Origin: CAWKDC01 sp964383495
Lineage (GTDB): Bacteria > Pseudomonadota > Gammaproteobacteria > JABCZS01
Assembly: GCA_964383495.1 (NCBI GenBank)
Contig: CAYLHG010000008.1
Location: 1 to 62,691 of the forward strand
Length of the DNA: 62,691 nt
Reading direction: 5' to 3'
The notes below the pieces were generated by a model, which made no database searches, was not told the DNA's origin, and saw only the letters and a list, made by a program, of their open reading frames with translations. A program made the position numbers and the translations under genes. Shown here piece after piece: positions 33,082-42,421 of the stretch (within the stretch, counting starts at the first letter, position 1; the number at the start of each line of letters is the position of its first letter).

Positions 33082-35585
33082 TCATGATGAGATCATTATT
33101 CCTTTTTTTTACACTCTTTTTTGTAACATCGACAGCGATGGCGATCGATTTTCCCAATATTCATTTTTTTGAACCTGTCGATAAAGATTTATCATTATGG
33201 TATTTGGCCAATATTTTTGGTCCAGATCTGGTTGCAAGTCATGGAGAAATCCGTAGCCCTTATACGCAATTACTTGCGGTGCTATTCGGTGTATTCAATC
33301 AAGTAGTGTTAGTGTTGGGGATTATCATTGTTATTTACGGTGTGGTGGGTGGAACGTTAGTCACAGCCAGCGAAGGAAAACCGTTAGGCGAAAAATGGCA
33401 TGCAATGTGGTTGCCTATTCGTATTGTGGCAGGTATTGGTTTATTAGTACCAAAAGCAGGCTCAGGGTATTGTTTGGCGCAAGGTATTATCATGTGGTTG
33501 GTTATACAAGGCATTGGCGCGGGTGATGCAATATGGTCGGAGATGATCAAATATTTCGAAGAAGGTGGCGCCATTATTGTTACGCAAAAGCAAACACCGG
33601 AGAGTGCTTTAACTTACGATAATATGAACTACACTTATTCGCTTCAATCAGATATTGATATAGGTGGTTCACCTTATGGTGCAGCGGGCAAAGAAAAAGC
33701 AGGCATTTTAAAAAGCATGGTGTGTGTTGAAGCGTTTAATCAGGATGCGAGCGCAGTAGAGAATGCAGGAGGGAAAATGCGTCAGCCCTATACTGTGCTG
33801 GGTGAGAAAGTAGGAAATGTGTATTATTACGCATTAATGTTCGGAGACCGATCTAAGTATGATCCTAGCGCACCATTGAATTCAGCGCAAAAAGGCGCGG
33901 AATGTGGATACATCCAATATCAATCAGCCGCAGGGTCAAGCGCTTCATCGCAAGAAATTCAAAAAGACAATCAGCGTGCAGCTATTTATATTATGGGTCT
34001 TTATAACATGGCAAAAAGTTTAAATGGGTTAGCGCGTAGTATTGTATCTACAAGCGCACCCGACGATAGTCATAATTTTCCTCGTTATTATGATCAAGTA
34101 CGGCACGTCACAGAATTATTTATGTATTATATTATTAGCTATGACAATATATTAAATACACAAGAGCAAGATACTAGAAACAATTCTCTCAAGCTCTATT
34201 CGCAATATGGTTGGATTTTAGCAGGAAATTATTATACTGTCTTATCAAATTTTCAGGCAAAAGCAACGTTGATGTCTGAAATTTTCGTAAAGCCTGGAAA
34301 ATCTTTTATACGTAAGGATGCGTTAGATGCCTCAACTATTCCAGCACCAGAAGTTTATACACGTGCTCATCATTTTTATAGTGATGCATATTTAGGTGGA
34401 GATCCGGAGTCCCTGTACTCTATTCCCAATTCTGAATACATGCATGATCAGAATCCAAATGCTACCGTAAAAAGCCCAGTGAATCGATCCAAAGTAGAAA
34501 AATTACAAAAAGATGTGAGCGAGCAATTTGGAGATGCAAAATTATCGGGTGAAACAAAAGATCGTGTTAATGAATTTATGGAATATCTGACCGGGAAAGG
34601 GTCATCCGGTTTAACTTCTCAAAACCCTATTAATAATGCTGCAAAATACGGCAAAATGCTCACTGAAGCAGCGGTGGGGATGATGATTGCATTTGGTGTT
34701 ACATGGATGGGGTTAACATTAATGTCTTCTGTATGGACAGCTAAATTCCCGATTGCTTATCCGATCTTTCAATTTTTTTCAGATTTGTTAACGCCGATGA
34801 TGTTAGCGTTGGGTTCATTCATGTATGCGCAAGGTGCAGTGTTAGGCGTGTTTATTCCATTAATTCCGTACGTTGTATTTTTAACAGGTGTCACAGGATG
34901 GTTTTTACAAGTGGTAGAAGCAGTAGCGGCAGCGCCGATTATTCCGATTGGTTTAATTTTCCCAGAAACAAAAGATGAAATTTGGGGCCGCGCTGCGCCT
35001 GCCTATATGTTGATCTTAAGTTTATTTTTGCGACCAGGGTTAATGATCATTGGCTTTGCTGCAGCCATGATTGTGATGTGGATCATGACGGAAATTCTAA
35101 ACATTGGTTTCTTAACATTAGTGGCAGGCACATTTCGCATTGAAGATATGTTTGGTTTTGTTTCTATTTTAACAGTGTACGTAACTGTTTTTACTTATAT
35201 CGTTACAGAATCTTATTCGCTGATTAATGTTGTACCTGACAGAGTATTATCATGGTTGGGCGATCGCTCCATGGGCGTCAAGGGTGCAAAAGAAGCTTTG
35301 GGTGCAGCAAAACAAGCGACCGAGTCTGGTGCAGGTGCAGTAGCAGGTGGATTGGAGTTTGGTACGAAGTTCGACATGTACCGTGCTAAAGCTGCTGTAG
35401 ATAAACATGAAGAAGAAAAACTAAAAGAAGAATTAGCCGAAGCAGGGAATGCTGCTGATCCTGAGAAAGCGAAAGAAGAGTTACTAAAAGATCCGCGTAA
35501 AAAAGCGGTGTACGACCGTATGACGGGCGGAGGAGAGGCTGATACTCCTGATTACGTTAAATCACGCGGAGGTAAGCCGGTGTAA
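33078..35585 (+). CDS. dotA: DotA paralogue 2
   Basis: An 835-residue protein built like its upstream neighbour: signal-like start (FLFFTLFFVTSTAMA), DKDLSLWYLANIFGPDL, GVVGGTLVTASEGKPLGEKW, YDNMNYTYSLQS, MLALGSFMYAQGAVLGVFIP, SLFLRPGLMIIGFAAAMIV and ESYSLINVVPDRVLSWLG. The ends and membrane parts are nearly the same as in copy 1, while the periplasmic middle diverges. Its C-terminal tail is more charged (Glu/Lys-rich). The ATG overlaps the stop of copy 1, so both are made from one message. The gene ends four bases from the convergent dotL stop with no room for a terminator. Confidence 0.9.
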   Translation: MIMMRSLFLFFTLFFVTSTAMAIDFPNIHFFEPVDKDLSLWYLANIFGPDLVASHGEIRSPYTQLLAVLFGVFNQVVLVLGIIIVIYGVVGGTLVTASEGKPLGEKWHAMWLPIRIVAGIGLLVPKAGSGYCLAQGIIMWLVIQGIGAGDAIWSEMIKYFEEGGAIIVTQKQTPESALTYDNMNYTYSLQSDIDIGGSPYGAAGKEKAGILKSMVCVEAFNQDASAVENAGGKMRQPYTVLGEKVGNVYYYALMFGDRSKYDPSAPLNSAQKGAECGYIQYQSAAGSSASSQEIQKDNQRAAIYIMGLYNMAKSLNGLARSIVSTSAPDDSHNFPRYYDQVRHVTELFMYYIISYDNILNTQEQDTRNNSLKLYSQYGWILAGNYYTVLSNFQAKATLMSEIFVKPGKSFIRKDALDASTIPAPEVYTRAHHFYSDAYLGGDPESLYSIPNSEYMHDQNPNATVKSPVNRSKVEKLQKDVSEQFGDAKLSGETKDRVNEFMEYLTGKGSSGLTSQNPINNAAKYGKMLTEAAVGMMIAFGVTWMGLTLMSSVWTAKFPIAYPIFQFFSDLLTPMMLALGSFMYAQGAVLGVFIPLIPYVVFLTGVTGWFLQVVEAVAAAPIIPIGLIFPETKDEIWGRAAPAYMLILSLFLRPGLMIIGFAAAMIVMWIMTEILNIGFLTLVAGTFRIEDMFGFVSILTVYVTVFTYIVTESYSLINVVPDRVLSWLGDRSMGVKGAKEALGAAKQATESGAGAVAGGLEFGTKFDMYRAKAAVDKHEEEKLKEELAEAGNAADPEKAKEELLKDPRKKAVYDRMTGGGEADTPDYVKSRGGKPV

Positions 35586-35589
35586 GTAA

Positions 35590-37947
35590 TTACGCCTCGC
35601 TCTTCAACCGCTCTATATATTCTTTAACAACTCTCATTGCCTGCAATATCTCGTCGCGTGAGACTTGAGGCACAGTATTTCCCGGTGGATATTTTGTAGC
35701 AGCACGCAAATCGCGCAATAAGCGCGTTGCGTTTGCACTGGCACGCGCTAATGGCTCGCCAAAATAACGTTCAACACGTTCAATTTCTTTCCGCGCTTCA
35801 TGCTTGTCTAGCAGCGGGCCAGAGAAGGCCGGCATGCTCAACAATTCCATAGGATTCATGTTTTCCATGTCTATTAAAGAAGGTGAAGGCTGCGTTAAAA
35901 TATCCATACCTTCTACAGGTGCTTCCAACACAACATCTATTTCTGGCACTGCTGCATGTTCTTTATTGTAATACGTTTTAAACGCAGTGGCAGCACGGGT
36001 ACTGCCAGATAATTTAGGATGATGATTGACGAAATCAATTAAAAATTGAATTTCAGGATCAATTTGTATTTCAACAGTGCTCAATTTGCTAGGGTTTTTA
36101 AATGTCTCTTGAAAATAATATAAGCGATTATTGAGTGACACTAAAGCTTCTTCAGGTGGCGCTTTAATTTTGAGGAATTGATTGACCTTCATGTATTTCA
36201 CAGGTTTTGGTGCTGCATAAAACATATTGGCGCGTACGATACGGGATTTGAAGAAAATATGCGCTTCCCCTTCGCGTTGATCTTTTAAATCCAATAAATC
36301 CACACGGGCACGTTTTTCAATTTGTGCGCTGCGAGTATCTGCATAGCTGTTGCTCACGCTGTCTGCATTGGTTTGGAAGCCGCCCGATTGTGTGACAAAA
36401 GCTTCTCCTGCCGTTTTTTGGAAAAATTCCCAGGTTTCTGTGGGGTCTTCTAATTTCATGGCAATTTTAATGTTTGTGTTTGCGCCGATAGAAAGCGCTT
36501 CCTCTTTGGAAGCTTTTTGGAAGGCCGGTAAATCTTGCCCTGCAAAAATGGCTGAGAAACCCAAAGAACGTGCCTGCGCAGGCACAACAGCAAACCCTTT
36601 CACAGCATAATATCCATATTCGTCGAGCACGCAGACAAAAGGTGTCGGAGAGTTGGTGATTTTGCGTTCTACTGTTTTTAAATAGGTTCCTTCTACTTCC
36701 TCACCTAAACCTGATGCCATCATTGCTTTTAAAGAAGCCACAATGATTTTCCCTAGGTTGGCTAATTCTTCTGGTGCTTTTTCTAATGCAGGCAACAATA
36801 CTACTAAAATACGGCGATTGACGACAACGTCTTTAAAATCTACCTCAGGTAATTCTGTTCTTAGAATGTGCCCGTACGTATCTGCTAGCGATGTGAATGT
36901 ACGCGTAAGCTGCATGGTAATAAAGCCGTGCTGTTCAAGCGCTTCTGCACTTTGTTTTCCTTTTTTATTCCTGTCAAAACCAGGCAGTGTATTTAAATAG
37001 TTTGTCAGAGGTTGTAATACCAATTCGGGGGCATCTTCGATGCTAACAGTACGCTCTTCATCAATAGGAAAACGTTTATCAATAGCAATGGTTTCGAGTT
37101 TATGTAGGACGAAATAGTTACGGAATGTGTGCGCATCTAATAATAAGTCGCCACGATCGCGCATGTAAACCAGAATTTTAACAAGCGCTTCAACGAATGC
37201 AATGGCTCGATTTTGCCACATATCGCCATTAGCAGAACCTTCATTGCTGCTGGCCATTAATCCTACCACTAGCTGCCCGCACATACCGGATGAACCCATT
37301 GAAAAAGGATTCATGGTATTAGACAAACGGCTTTTTTGTGGGCCCATAATATCGCGCGCGCCTGTCATGAAGTTGATGATCAACAAATCATCTTCGCGTC
37401 CCATGAACCTTGCCATGGAAAACACTTTGGCAAATAAACTGTTATCCCCTTTTCCATCCACATAAATAAAACCACTGCCTTGTATCAATGCATTAAAAGA
37501 AAGAGAGACTAACGCTTCTGTTTTACCAGAGCCCGTAGAACCAAAAATTAAACAGTGTGTCCGCATGTCTTCGTTATTGAACCACAACTCTAAATTTGTA
37601 TTTTGTTCGTTTCCAAAAAAGCAAATACCACGAGAAAGACGTGGCTTATTTGTGCCAGGAAACGTATCGTTTGGATCAGTAATATGAGCATGTTCCGGAA
37701 TACGAAAAGGTAATGCACGTTTACCGAATAAGCAAACAATAAAGAAAATAATGCCGCATAGCAAAACAATGTCATTCATTGCTGGAAGAAAAAATGCAGC
37801 GCCACCTGTGCCAAATAACATGATGATAGCTGAGCTGGGATCTTTTAAATAATCAATAAATCGTGTAAATAATGGACGCGTGTCTCGGATCAGCTGTTGC
37901 GGTCGCTGCTCATGTCGCTCTTCTAAGCCTCGAATGATTTTGGCCAT
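35590..37947 (-). CDS. dotL: Type IV coupling protein ATPase DotL (IcmO)
   Basis: VirD4-family ATPase that receives effectors and feeds them to the channel. It has 785 residues: two N-terminal membrane helices (AIIMLFGTGGAAFFLPAMND and IVLLCGIIFFIVCLFG), Walker A FGSTGSGKTEAL (around residue 135) and Walker B VCVLDEYGYYAVKGF. Motor-domain segments include FAGQDLPAFQKAS. The C-terminal ~150 residues, which in Legionella bind DotN, IcmS and IcmW, are present. It lies downstream of dotM and icmS, the same trio as in the coupling complex. The dotM stop and dotL start share one base (TAATG). Confidence 0.97.
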   Translation of the reverse strand: MAKIIRGLEERHEQRPQQLIRDTRPLFTRFIDYLKDPSSAIIMLFGTGGAAFFLPAMNDIVLLCGIIFFIVCLFGKRALPFRIPEHAHITDPNDTFPGTNKPRLSRGICFFGNEQNTNLELWFNNEDMRTHCLIFGSTGSGKTEALVSLSFNALIQGSGFIYVDGKGDNSLFAKVFSMARFMGREDDLLIINFMTGARDIMGPQKSRLSNTMNPFSMGSSGMCGQLVVGLMASSNEGSANGDMWQNRAIAFVEALVKILVYMRDRGDLLLDAHTFRNYFVLHKLETIAIDKRFPIDEERTVSIEDAPELVLQPLTNYLNTLPGFDRNKKGKQSAEALEQHGFITMQLTRTFTSLADTYGHILRTELPEVDFKDVVVNRRILVVLLPALEKAPEELANLGKIIVASLKAMMASGLGEEVEGTYLKTVERKITNSPTPFVCVLDEYGYYAVKGFAVVPAQARSLGFSAIFAGQDLPAFQKASKEEALSIGANTNIKIAMKLEDPTETWEFFQKTAGEAFVTQSGGFQTNADSVSNSYADTRSAQIEKRARVDLLDLKDQREGEAHIFFKSRIVRANMFYAAPKPVKYMKVNQFLKIKAPPEEALVSLNNRLYYFQETFKNPSKLSTVEIQIDPEIQFLIDFVNHHPKLSGSTRAATAFKTYYNKEHAAVPEIDVVLEAPVEGMDILTQPSPSLIDMENMNPMELLSMPAFSGPLLDKHEARKEIERVERYFGEPLARASANATRLLRDLRAATKYPPGNTVPQVSRDEILQAMRVVKEYIERLKSEA

Positions 37948-39071
37948 TAATCTTCTTCCCGCGTGTAAATAATAATTTTTACCGCTTCATTCAGCGCTGC
38001 AACGGCTTGATCTATCATAGGGCGAACCACTTTACGCTTTAATGCTTTTTCAGCTTTCCAATGGGCAAAAGGCCCACCTACTTCACAAAAAGGTGTGTGC
38101 CTTCCTGTGCAGTTGAGTACGTACCATAATTTTCGATCAAGCGGTTTCAGCCATAAAAAATCAGCGCTTGCTAATACACCATTGGTACGCGCATATTCTA
38201 ACATTGAGATCATCATGGTATAAACATACGCGTGGTTACTAAAAATTTTGGCAATGGGTTTGGTGTTGTAATGTTTTTTCATTAATTCTTGTGCGCCACT
38301 GAAATTTGATTTTCCTTCAGCTGAAGTGCGGGCAATTTGCAACAGTAAATCATTGGCGCCTTTCATATCATTGGCAGCACGAGCTGCAAAAATAGCGAAC
38401 AATGCTTTTGTGTGAATCGGGAGTTGGTTCAAATCATGTAGTACCGCGCCCATTTGCGCAGTAAAAACAGTACGTGCACGATCGGGGATAATTTGTACTT
38501 CAATTAAACCACGCTTTGCTAAAAAAGGATCAATAGGTGTGGGCAATTCCTCTATTAATTGATGTCTTTTTGCAAATTCCATGGGGTTATCTGGCATAGC
38601 CCAGGGGCCTTCGAAAATATCTTGATCAATAAGATTAAGGTTCATAGTAGGGTTGATCTGCGGCCAAATATTTTTTTCAGATTGACGCAGCTTTGACATG
38701 CTGTACACTGTTTTGAATTTTAATAAAGGATGCTTGAAAAAAATAAGTGCAGATAATAATATCATAACCACAGCAATGGGGATACGAAGGTATTTTCCCA
38801 CATAACCGAGGATTTCTTGTACTTGAGAGAAAGTAAGCACGCCAGGATTATTGTAATAATCAAGAATAGCTTTGTGAGCAGGCTCTAAGGCGGGTGTAAA
38901 AAAACTTAACAAATAAATTTCACCTAGTTTAATGGTAAAATAAAATTTCAATAACGGAATGCGTGCAAAATACCAAACAACCAATGCAATGGCTACTATA
39001 AAAACAACACCCCATATTAAATCCATGGAGTTGCCATCTTGTTGCTGTTGAGGAGGTGGTTGTCCTGCCAT
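37947..39071 (-). CDS. dotM: Dot/Icm coupling-complex membrane protein DotM (IcmP)
   Basis: 374 residues, close to Legionella IcmP (376 aa). After a Gln/Pro-rich N-terminus there are helices at about residues 17-36 (LIWGVVFIVAIALVVWYFAR) and 93-113 (IPIAVVMILLSALIFFKH), followed by a soluble domain with FLAKRGLIEVQIIPDRARTV and TMISMLEYARTNGVLASADF. DotM partners DotL and in Legionella recognises Glu-rich effector signals. Its gene lies 13 bases after icmS. Confidence 0.95.
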   Translation of the reverse strand: MAGQPPPQQQQDGNSMDLIWGVVFIVAIALVVWYFARIPLLKFYFTIKLGEIYLLSFFTPALEPAHKAILDYYNNPGVLTFSQVQEILGYVGKYLRIPIAVVMILLSALIFFKHPLLKFKTVYSMSKLRQSEKNIWPQINPTMNLNLIDQDIFEGPWAMPDNPMEFAKRHQLIEELPTPIDPFLAKRGLIEVQIIPDRARTVFTAQMGAVLHDLNQLPIHTKALFAIFAARAANDMKGANDLLLQIARTSAEGKSNFSGAQELMKKHYNTKPIAKIFSNHAYVYTMMISMLEYARTNGVLASADFLWLKPLDRKLWYVLNCTGRHTPFCEVGGPFAHWKAEKALKRKVVRPMIDQAVAALNEAVKIIIYTREED

Positions 39072-39084
39072 AAAAATACCTTAG

Positions 39085-39453
39085 TTAATCGTACATTAAA
39101 TCATCTAAAGGAATGCTGGCTCGGTTACGCGCAGCTTCTGCCAGTTCAAATAAAATTTCAACTGCACACATGAGGCGTAATACATTGGGAACTTCATTAT
39201 TAAAAACAGCTTTGATGCCTAATTGTGAATTTTCCGCAGGATCAAACGTGACACCCAGTCCATAGCCCATACAGAAATTACATAACCGATCTGCACGGCG
39301 CATGAAGGCTGGTAGCAACCCGGTTTCAGCAAAAACGCCTTCAACTGCAACAGGTTTATCGTGCAGGGTAAACCCAATTTTCATTTCCTGAGCCACAAGC
39401 CCGAGGGTTTTGCCGAAGTTGACCATGCATGCGTCCTTACTATCTATATACAT
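39085..39453 (-). CDS. icmS: Dot/Icm effector adaptor IcmS
   Basis: Small acidic chaperone that pairs with IcmW. It aligns well with remembered Legionella IcmS (114 aa): AETGLLPAFMRRADRLCNFC, MGYGLGVTFDPAENSQLGI, EVPNVLRLMCAVEILFEL and the identical ending PLDDLMYD. I choose the start at 39453 (MYIDSKDACM), which parallels the family N-terminus; ATGs at 39468 and 39426 are alternatives. It is the first gene of the minus-strand icmS-dotM-dotL operon, divergent from dotD. Confidence 0.93.
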   Translation of the reverse strand: MYIDSKDACMVNFGKTLGLVAQEMKIGFTLHDKPVAVEGVFAETGLLPAFMRRADRLCNFCMGYGLGVTFDPAENSQLGIKAVFNNEVPNVLRLMCAVEILFELAEAARNRASIPLDDLMYD

Positions 39454-39482
39454 ACCTGATTTTAGCATAACAAATCATTTGA

Positions 39483-39511
39483 TTACCAAAATACGGAGTG
39501 TGCGTTATAAT
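39483..39511 (+). promoter_or_regulatory. Putative promoter of the dotD-dotC-dotB operon
   Basis: TTACCA (39483-39488, 4 of 6), a 17-base spacer and a perfect TATAAT (39506-39511), 30 bases before the dotD ATG at 39542. It lies in the 88-base divergent gap between icmS and dotD, so icmS must have its own promoter in the same short stretch. Confidence 0.55.
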
Positions 39512-39541
39512 TGATATTGCAATCGGAGAGGGTACAAGGAC

Positions 39542-40024
39542 ATGTGTCAAAACATTACACACTATATCGTCGCTTTCATAGCGATTATTTGCTTAGCAGG
39601 TTGCGGAGAGATGGTGCCGCACACAAAACCTCGCCCCCAAGCTGGCGTCTCGGATCCTGCTTTGGTTGATACAGCAGAAGCCGCTACGTCTGTCAGCCGT
39701 GCATTAAATGATTTAGCTCAGGTAAAAAATGCTCAAAACCAACTGATTCGTTCTCAAGACAGCGCAGTGCCCATGGTATTAACACGTTTGATTACTGTTG
39801 ATTGGGCTGGTCCAGTGGAGCCTATTTTGCAGCAAGTAGCTCAATCCAGCCAACTGCGTTTAAAAGTGATAGGGCACGCGCCTGCCATCCCTGTAGTAGT
39901 TTCAGTGGACCGAGAGGAGACCCCGGCCTATGACATTGTACAAGACATACGGGCTCAAATAATGGATAGGGCAACGATCGTTGTTTTCCCCACGTCAGGG
40001 GTCATTGAATTGCATTATCTATAA
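39542..40024 (+). CDS. dotD: Dot/Icm outer-membrane lipoprotein DotD
   Basis: 160 residues, near Legionella DotD (163 aa). The lipoprotein signal peptide is YIVAFIAIICLAGCGE, with the lipobox LAGC. The C-terminal domain is periplasmic (VDWAGPVEPILQQVAQSSQL, PVVVSVDREETPAYDIVQDI), a secretin-N0-like fold in the known structure. DotD with DotC places DotH in the outer-membrane core. It has its own promoter and a GGAGAGGG ribosome site. Confidence 0.93.
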   Translation: MCQNITHYIVAFIAIICLAGCGEMVPHTKPRPQAGVSDPALVDTAEAATSVSRALNDLAQVKNAQNQLIRSQDSAVPMVLTRLITVDWAGPVEPILQQVAQSSQLRLKVIGHAPAIPVVVSVDREETPAYDIVQDIRAQIMDRATIVVFPTSGVIELHYL

Positions 40025-40108
40025 ATTACATCCAGTTGTAACCACTAATTTAATAGTAGGTCACCTAAAACGAAGGGTAAAGTGAGATCTTAAGGGGACG
40101 TGCAAACC

Positions 40109-40963
40109 ATGAATTATATGCCAAACTTAATAATAGGCGCCTTGGTTATCACAGCCCTGGCGGGTTGTAGCAAGGGCGTTCAGGCGCCCAACCCAATGGC
40201 CATAGGATCGATTGAGACACATGTGGTAGATGGACCCCAGGAATTCAAGGAGTTACAAGTGCTGTCTCGGCGAGGTAGCTTGGAGAAGCAGAAGGAGAAA
40301 ACCAATCACATTCGGCTTCAGGCGATAAGGGATACGGCTTTAAGCATCAGCGCGAGGACCGCGCTGGCAGTGAGAGGCCAGCAGATCAATCAGCTAGTAG
40401 CTGAGCAGCAAAGAGAACTGGATCGTGTTTTTAATTTTCAAGGAGTGATGTTGGAAGGTGGCGTTTTGCCACCGGTGATGCTAGAAAGTAGGAATGACCT
40501 CAGTCTAGCGGATCCGCAAAACATCCGGGTGGCGGATAGAACATACCGCATTATTAAGCAATCCCGGTTTGTGACACTTCCTCCATCATGGAGAGAATAT
40601 TTAGTGATGGATGAAACACGGCCTGCGCAGCCAGATCCTTCACTTCTGCCTTCCACAGGAGAAGAGAAAAAAATCTGGCAAGCAAGCGTGATAGAAGGAT
40701 GGGATAACGGAATTGATCAAGCGAACCAGGTGTATGAAGAAAACCTGGCGCGTTTGAAACGGGACTACCAAGGAATGGTTAGGTACCGGATGTTGTTGGC
40801 GCAAAATATGGTTAGTGCGCCACAAGTGGCCCAGAGGGATCTCGGGGTCACAGGCGGCGGTGAGTCGTTGTCAGTGAACGATCGTGTGTTGACGATCAAA
40901 GCACTGCCCTCACTGAAGTCGAATAGCGAGGCATGGACGCCCACCATGAGTGATTCTCAGTAG
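40109..40963 (+). CDS. dotC: Dot/Icm outer-membrane lipoprotein DotC
   Basis: 284 residues (Legionella 303). The lipobox is in IGALVITALAGCSKG. Family blocks are LQAIRDTALSISARTALAVR, FNFQGVMLEGGVLPPVMLES, FVTLPPSWREYLVMDE and EEKKIWQASVIEGWDNGIDQ. The ATG at 40109 is chosen because AAGGGGA (40090-40096) is well spaced for it and too close to a GTG at 40100. It lies between dotD and dotB, as in Legionella and Coxiella. Confidence 0.93.
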   Translation: MNYMPNLIIGALVITALAGCSKGVQAPNPMAIGSIETHVVDGPQEFKELQVLSRRGSLEKQKEKTNHIRLQAIRDTALSISARTALAVRGQQINQLVAEQQRELDRVFNFQGVMLEGGVLPPVMLESRNDLSLADPQNIRVADRTYRIIKQSRFVTLPPSWREYLVMDETRPAQPDPSLLPSTGEEKKIWQASVIEGWDNGIDQANQVYEENLARLKRDYQGMVRYRMLLAQNMVSAPQVAQRDLGVTGGGESLSVNDRVLTIKALPSLKSNSEAWTPTMSDSQ

Positions 40964-40981
40964 CAAAAACTGGAGTTGTAA

Positions 40982-41992
40982 ATGAAAGCGAGTGGGCTAC
41001 ACGCGGATGATATTGAAAAAGGGTTGCTCTATCCTCACGAGCCTAGCCGTTTTACGTCTTTAGATTTAGATAATCTATTACTATATTGCGTTCGCAATCA
41101 GGTTTCTGATATTACACTTCAAACAAATGATAAAGTAGTTGTCGATTTACATGGTCGTATTTACCGCATTACGCAACATAAACTTTCAAATACAGAAGTA
41201 TCAGAGTTGTTGAATAAAATTTATGGAGCGAATGGTACAGCGCAGATTCTCAGTGGCCGTGATTTAGATACACACTATGAAATTAAACCTAGCCGTGCAG
41301 AGCGTTATCGTTTTCGTGTGAATGGGACGGGTTGCCATGTGGAAGGGGTGGAAGGCATTCAAATTACCTTAAGAAGCATTCCTGTTGATCCTCCTTATTT
41401 AAAAGATATGAGCTTACCAAAAGGATTACAAGATGCGTTGATTCCTGATCAAGGCATTGTGATTGTGTCAGGTACGACGGGTTCAGGTAAATCCACATTA
41501 TTAGCTTCCATCATGCGTGAAATATTAGAAAATTACACGGGAAAAGTATTAACCTATGAAGCGCCGATTGAATTCGTGTATGATAACGTTCCGCAACCGC
41601 ACGCATCGATTGCGCAACATGAAATTCCAGCCAATTTACCTGATTTTCCTGCCGCTGTGCGCAATGCATTGCGCCGCAAACCTACGTATATATTGGTGGG
41701 TGAAGCGCGTGATAAAGAAACCATCGCAGCAGTTCTTGATGCCGCATTGACGGGGCACGTCGTTTACACAACTGTGCATGCCAATGGTGTAGCTGATACA
41801 TTGCGCCGCATGATTGCTGCGTTTCCTGCAGAAGAGCGCTATGGCCGCGGTGTGGATTTAATTGAATTAATTCGTGCCGTCGTGTGGCAACGTTTGATTC
41901 CAACAAAAGATGGCAAACGTGTTCCATTGCGCGAATGGTTAGTTTTTGACGACAAAGTGCGTGAAGAATTATTGAAAAGTGAATTTGAGTAG
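40982..41992 (+). CDS. dotB: Dot/Icm secretion ATPase DotB
   Basis: PilT/VirB11-family hexameric ATPase that docks on DotO to energise transport. It has 336 residues (Legionella 377). The N-terminal domain includes LLYCVRNQVSDITLQTND; Walker A is GTTGSGKST (residues 164-172); the Asp box, Walker B and His box are in LTYEAPIEF, YILVGEARDKETIAAVLDAA and LTGHVVYTTVHANGVADTLR. It ends 15 bases before an unknown small gene. Confidence 0.96.
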   Translation: MKASGLHADDIEKGLLYPHEPSRFTSLDLDNLLLYCVRNQVSDITLQTNDKVVVDLHGRIYRITQHKLSNTEVSELLNKIYGANGTAQILSGRDLDTHYEIKPSRAERYRFRVNGTGCHVEGVEGIQITLRSIPVDPPYLKDMSLPKGLQDALIPDQGIVIVSGTTGSGKSTLLASIMREILENYTGKVLTYEAPIEFVYDNVPQPHASIAQHEIPANLPDFPAAVRNALRRKPTYILVGEARDKETIAAVLDAALTGHVVYTTVHANGVADTLRRMIAAFPAEERYGRGVDLIELIRAVVWQRLIPTKDGKRVPLREWLVFDDKVREELLKSEFE

Positions 41993-42007
41993 TGTGAGGA
42001 GTGAGCA

Positions 42008-42412
42008 ATGAGCAAAGAAAACATGGTTCAAGTAGTAAACGGGTTTCTTACGAATCCTGAGAGGGTCCAAAATGATGAGGCGCGCTCAAAAGCGTTAGCT
42101 TATTACATTTTGTATAATGCTGTGGACCCAAATGCCCCGAATGCTCCGGCAGATGCTGGCCCGAACGAGAAGAGAGAAATCAATGCAGGGCAGGTGCTGG
42201 TTGATGCAGGTATATTGGGTGATAAATTAAATGTCAGCGCTCAAAGTACAAATAAACTGGTAATCAGCTCCCCAAGTGCAAAAGCTGCAACTGAGCAACC
42301 TAGCAACAATCAAACATTAGCAGATCTTAGAGCAAGAATGGCTCCTAAAGCGAGCCCAGCAGATACAAGTTCTGATGCAGCAAGTACTTCTCGATCAGGA
42401 CCCAGCAAATAA
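42008..42412 (+). CDS. Unrecognised hydrophilic protein between dotB and icmT
   Basis: 134 residues, soluble, no export signal. The N-terminal half is probably structured (MVQVVNGFLTNPERVQNDEA, RSKALAYYILYNAVDP), and the C-terminal ~50 residues are Ala/Ser/Pro-rich and disordered. GAGGAG precedes the ATG. The gene is embedded in the dotDCB-icmT operon with 15- and 9-base gaps. I do not recognise it. In Legionella the rapidly evolving IcmR-type (FIR) chaperones are encoded next to icmT-icmS, so this could be such a variable partner; however, no icmQ is seen here, and the idea is speculative. Confidence 0.7.
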   Translation: MSKENMVQVVNGFLTNPERVQNDEARSKALAYYILYNAVDPNAPNAPADAGPNEKREINAGQVLVDAGILGDKLNVSAQSTNKLVISSPSAKAATEQPSNNQTLADLRARMAPKASPADTSSDAASTSRSGPSK

Positions 42413-42421
42413 GGACGATAT

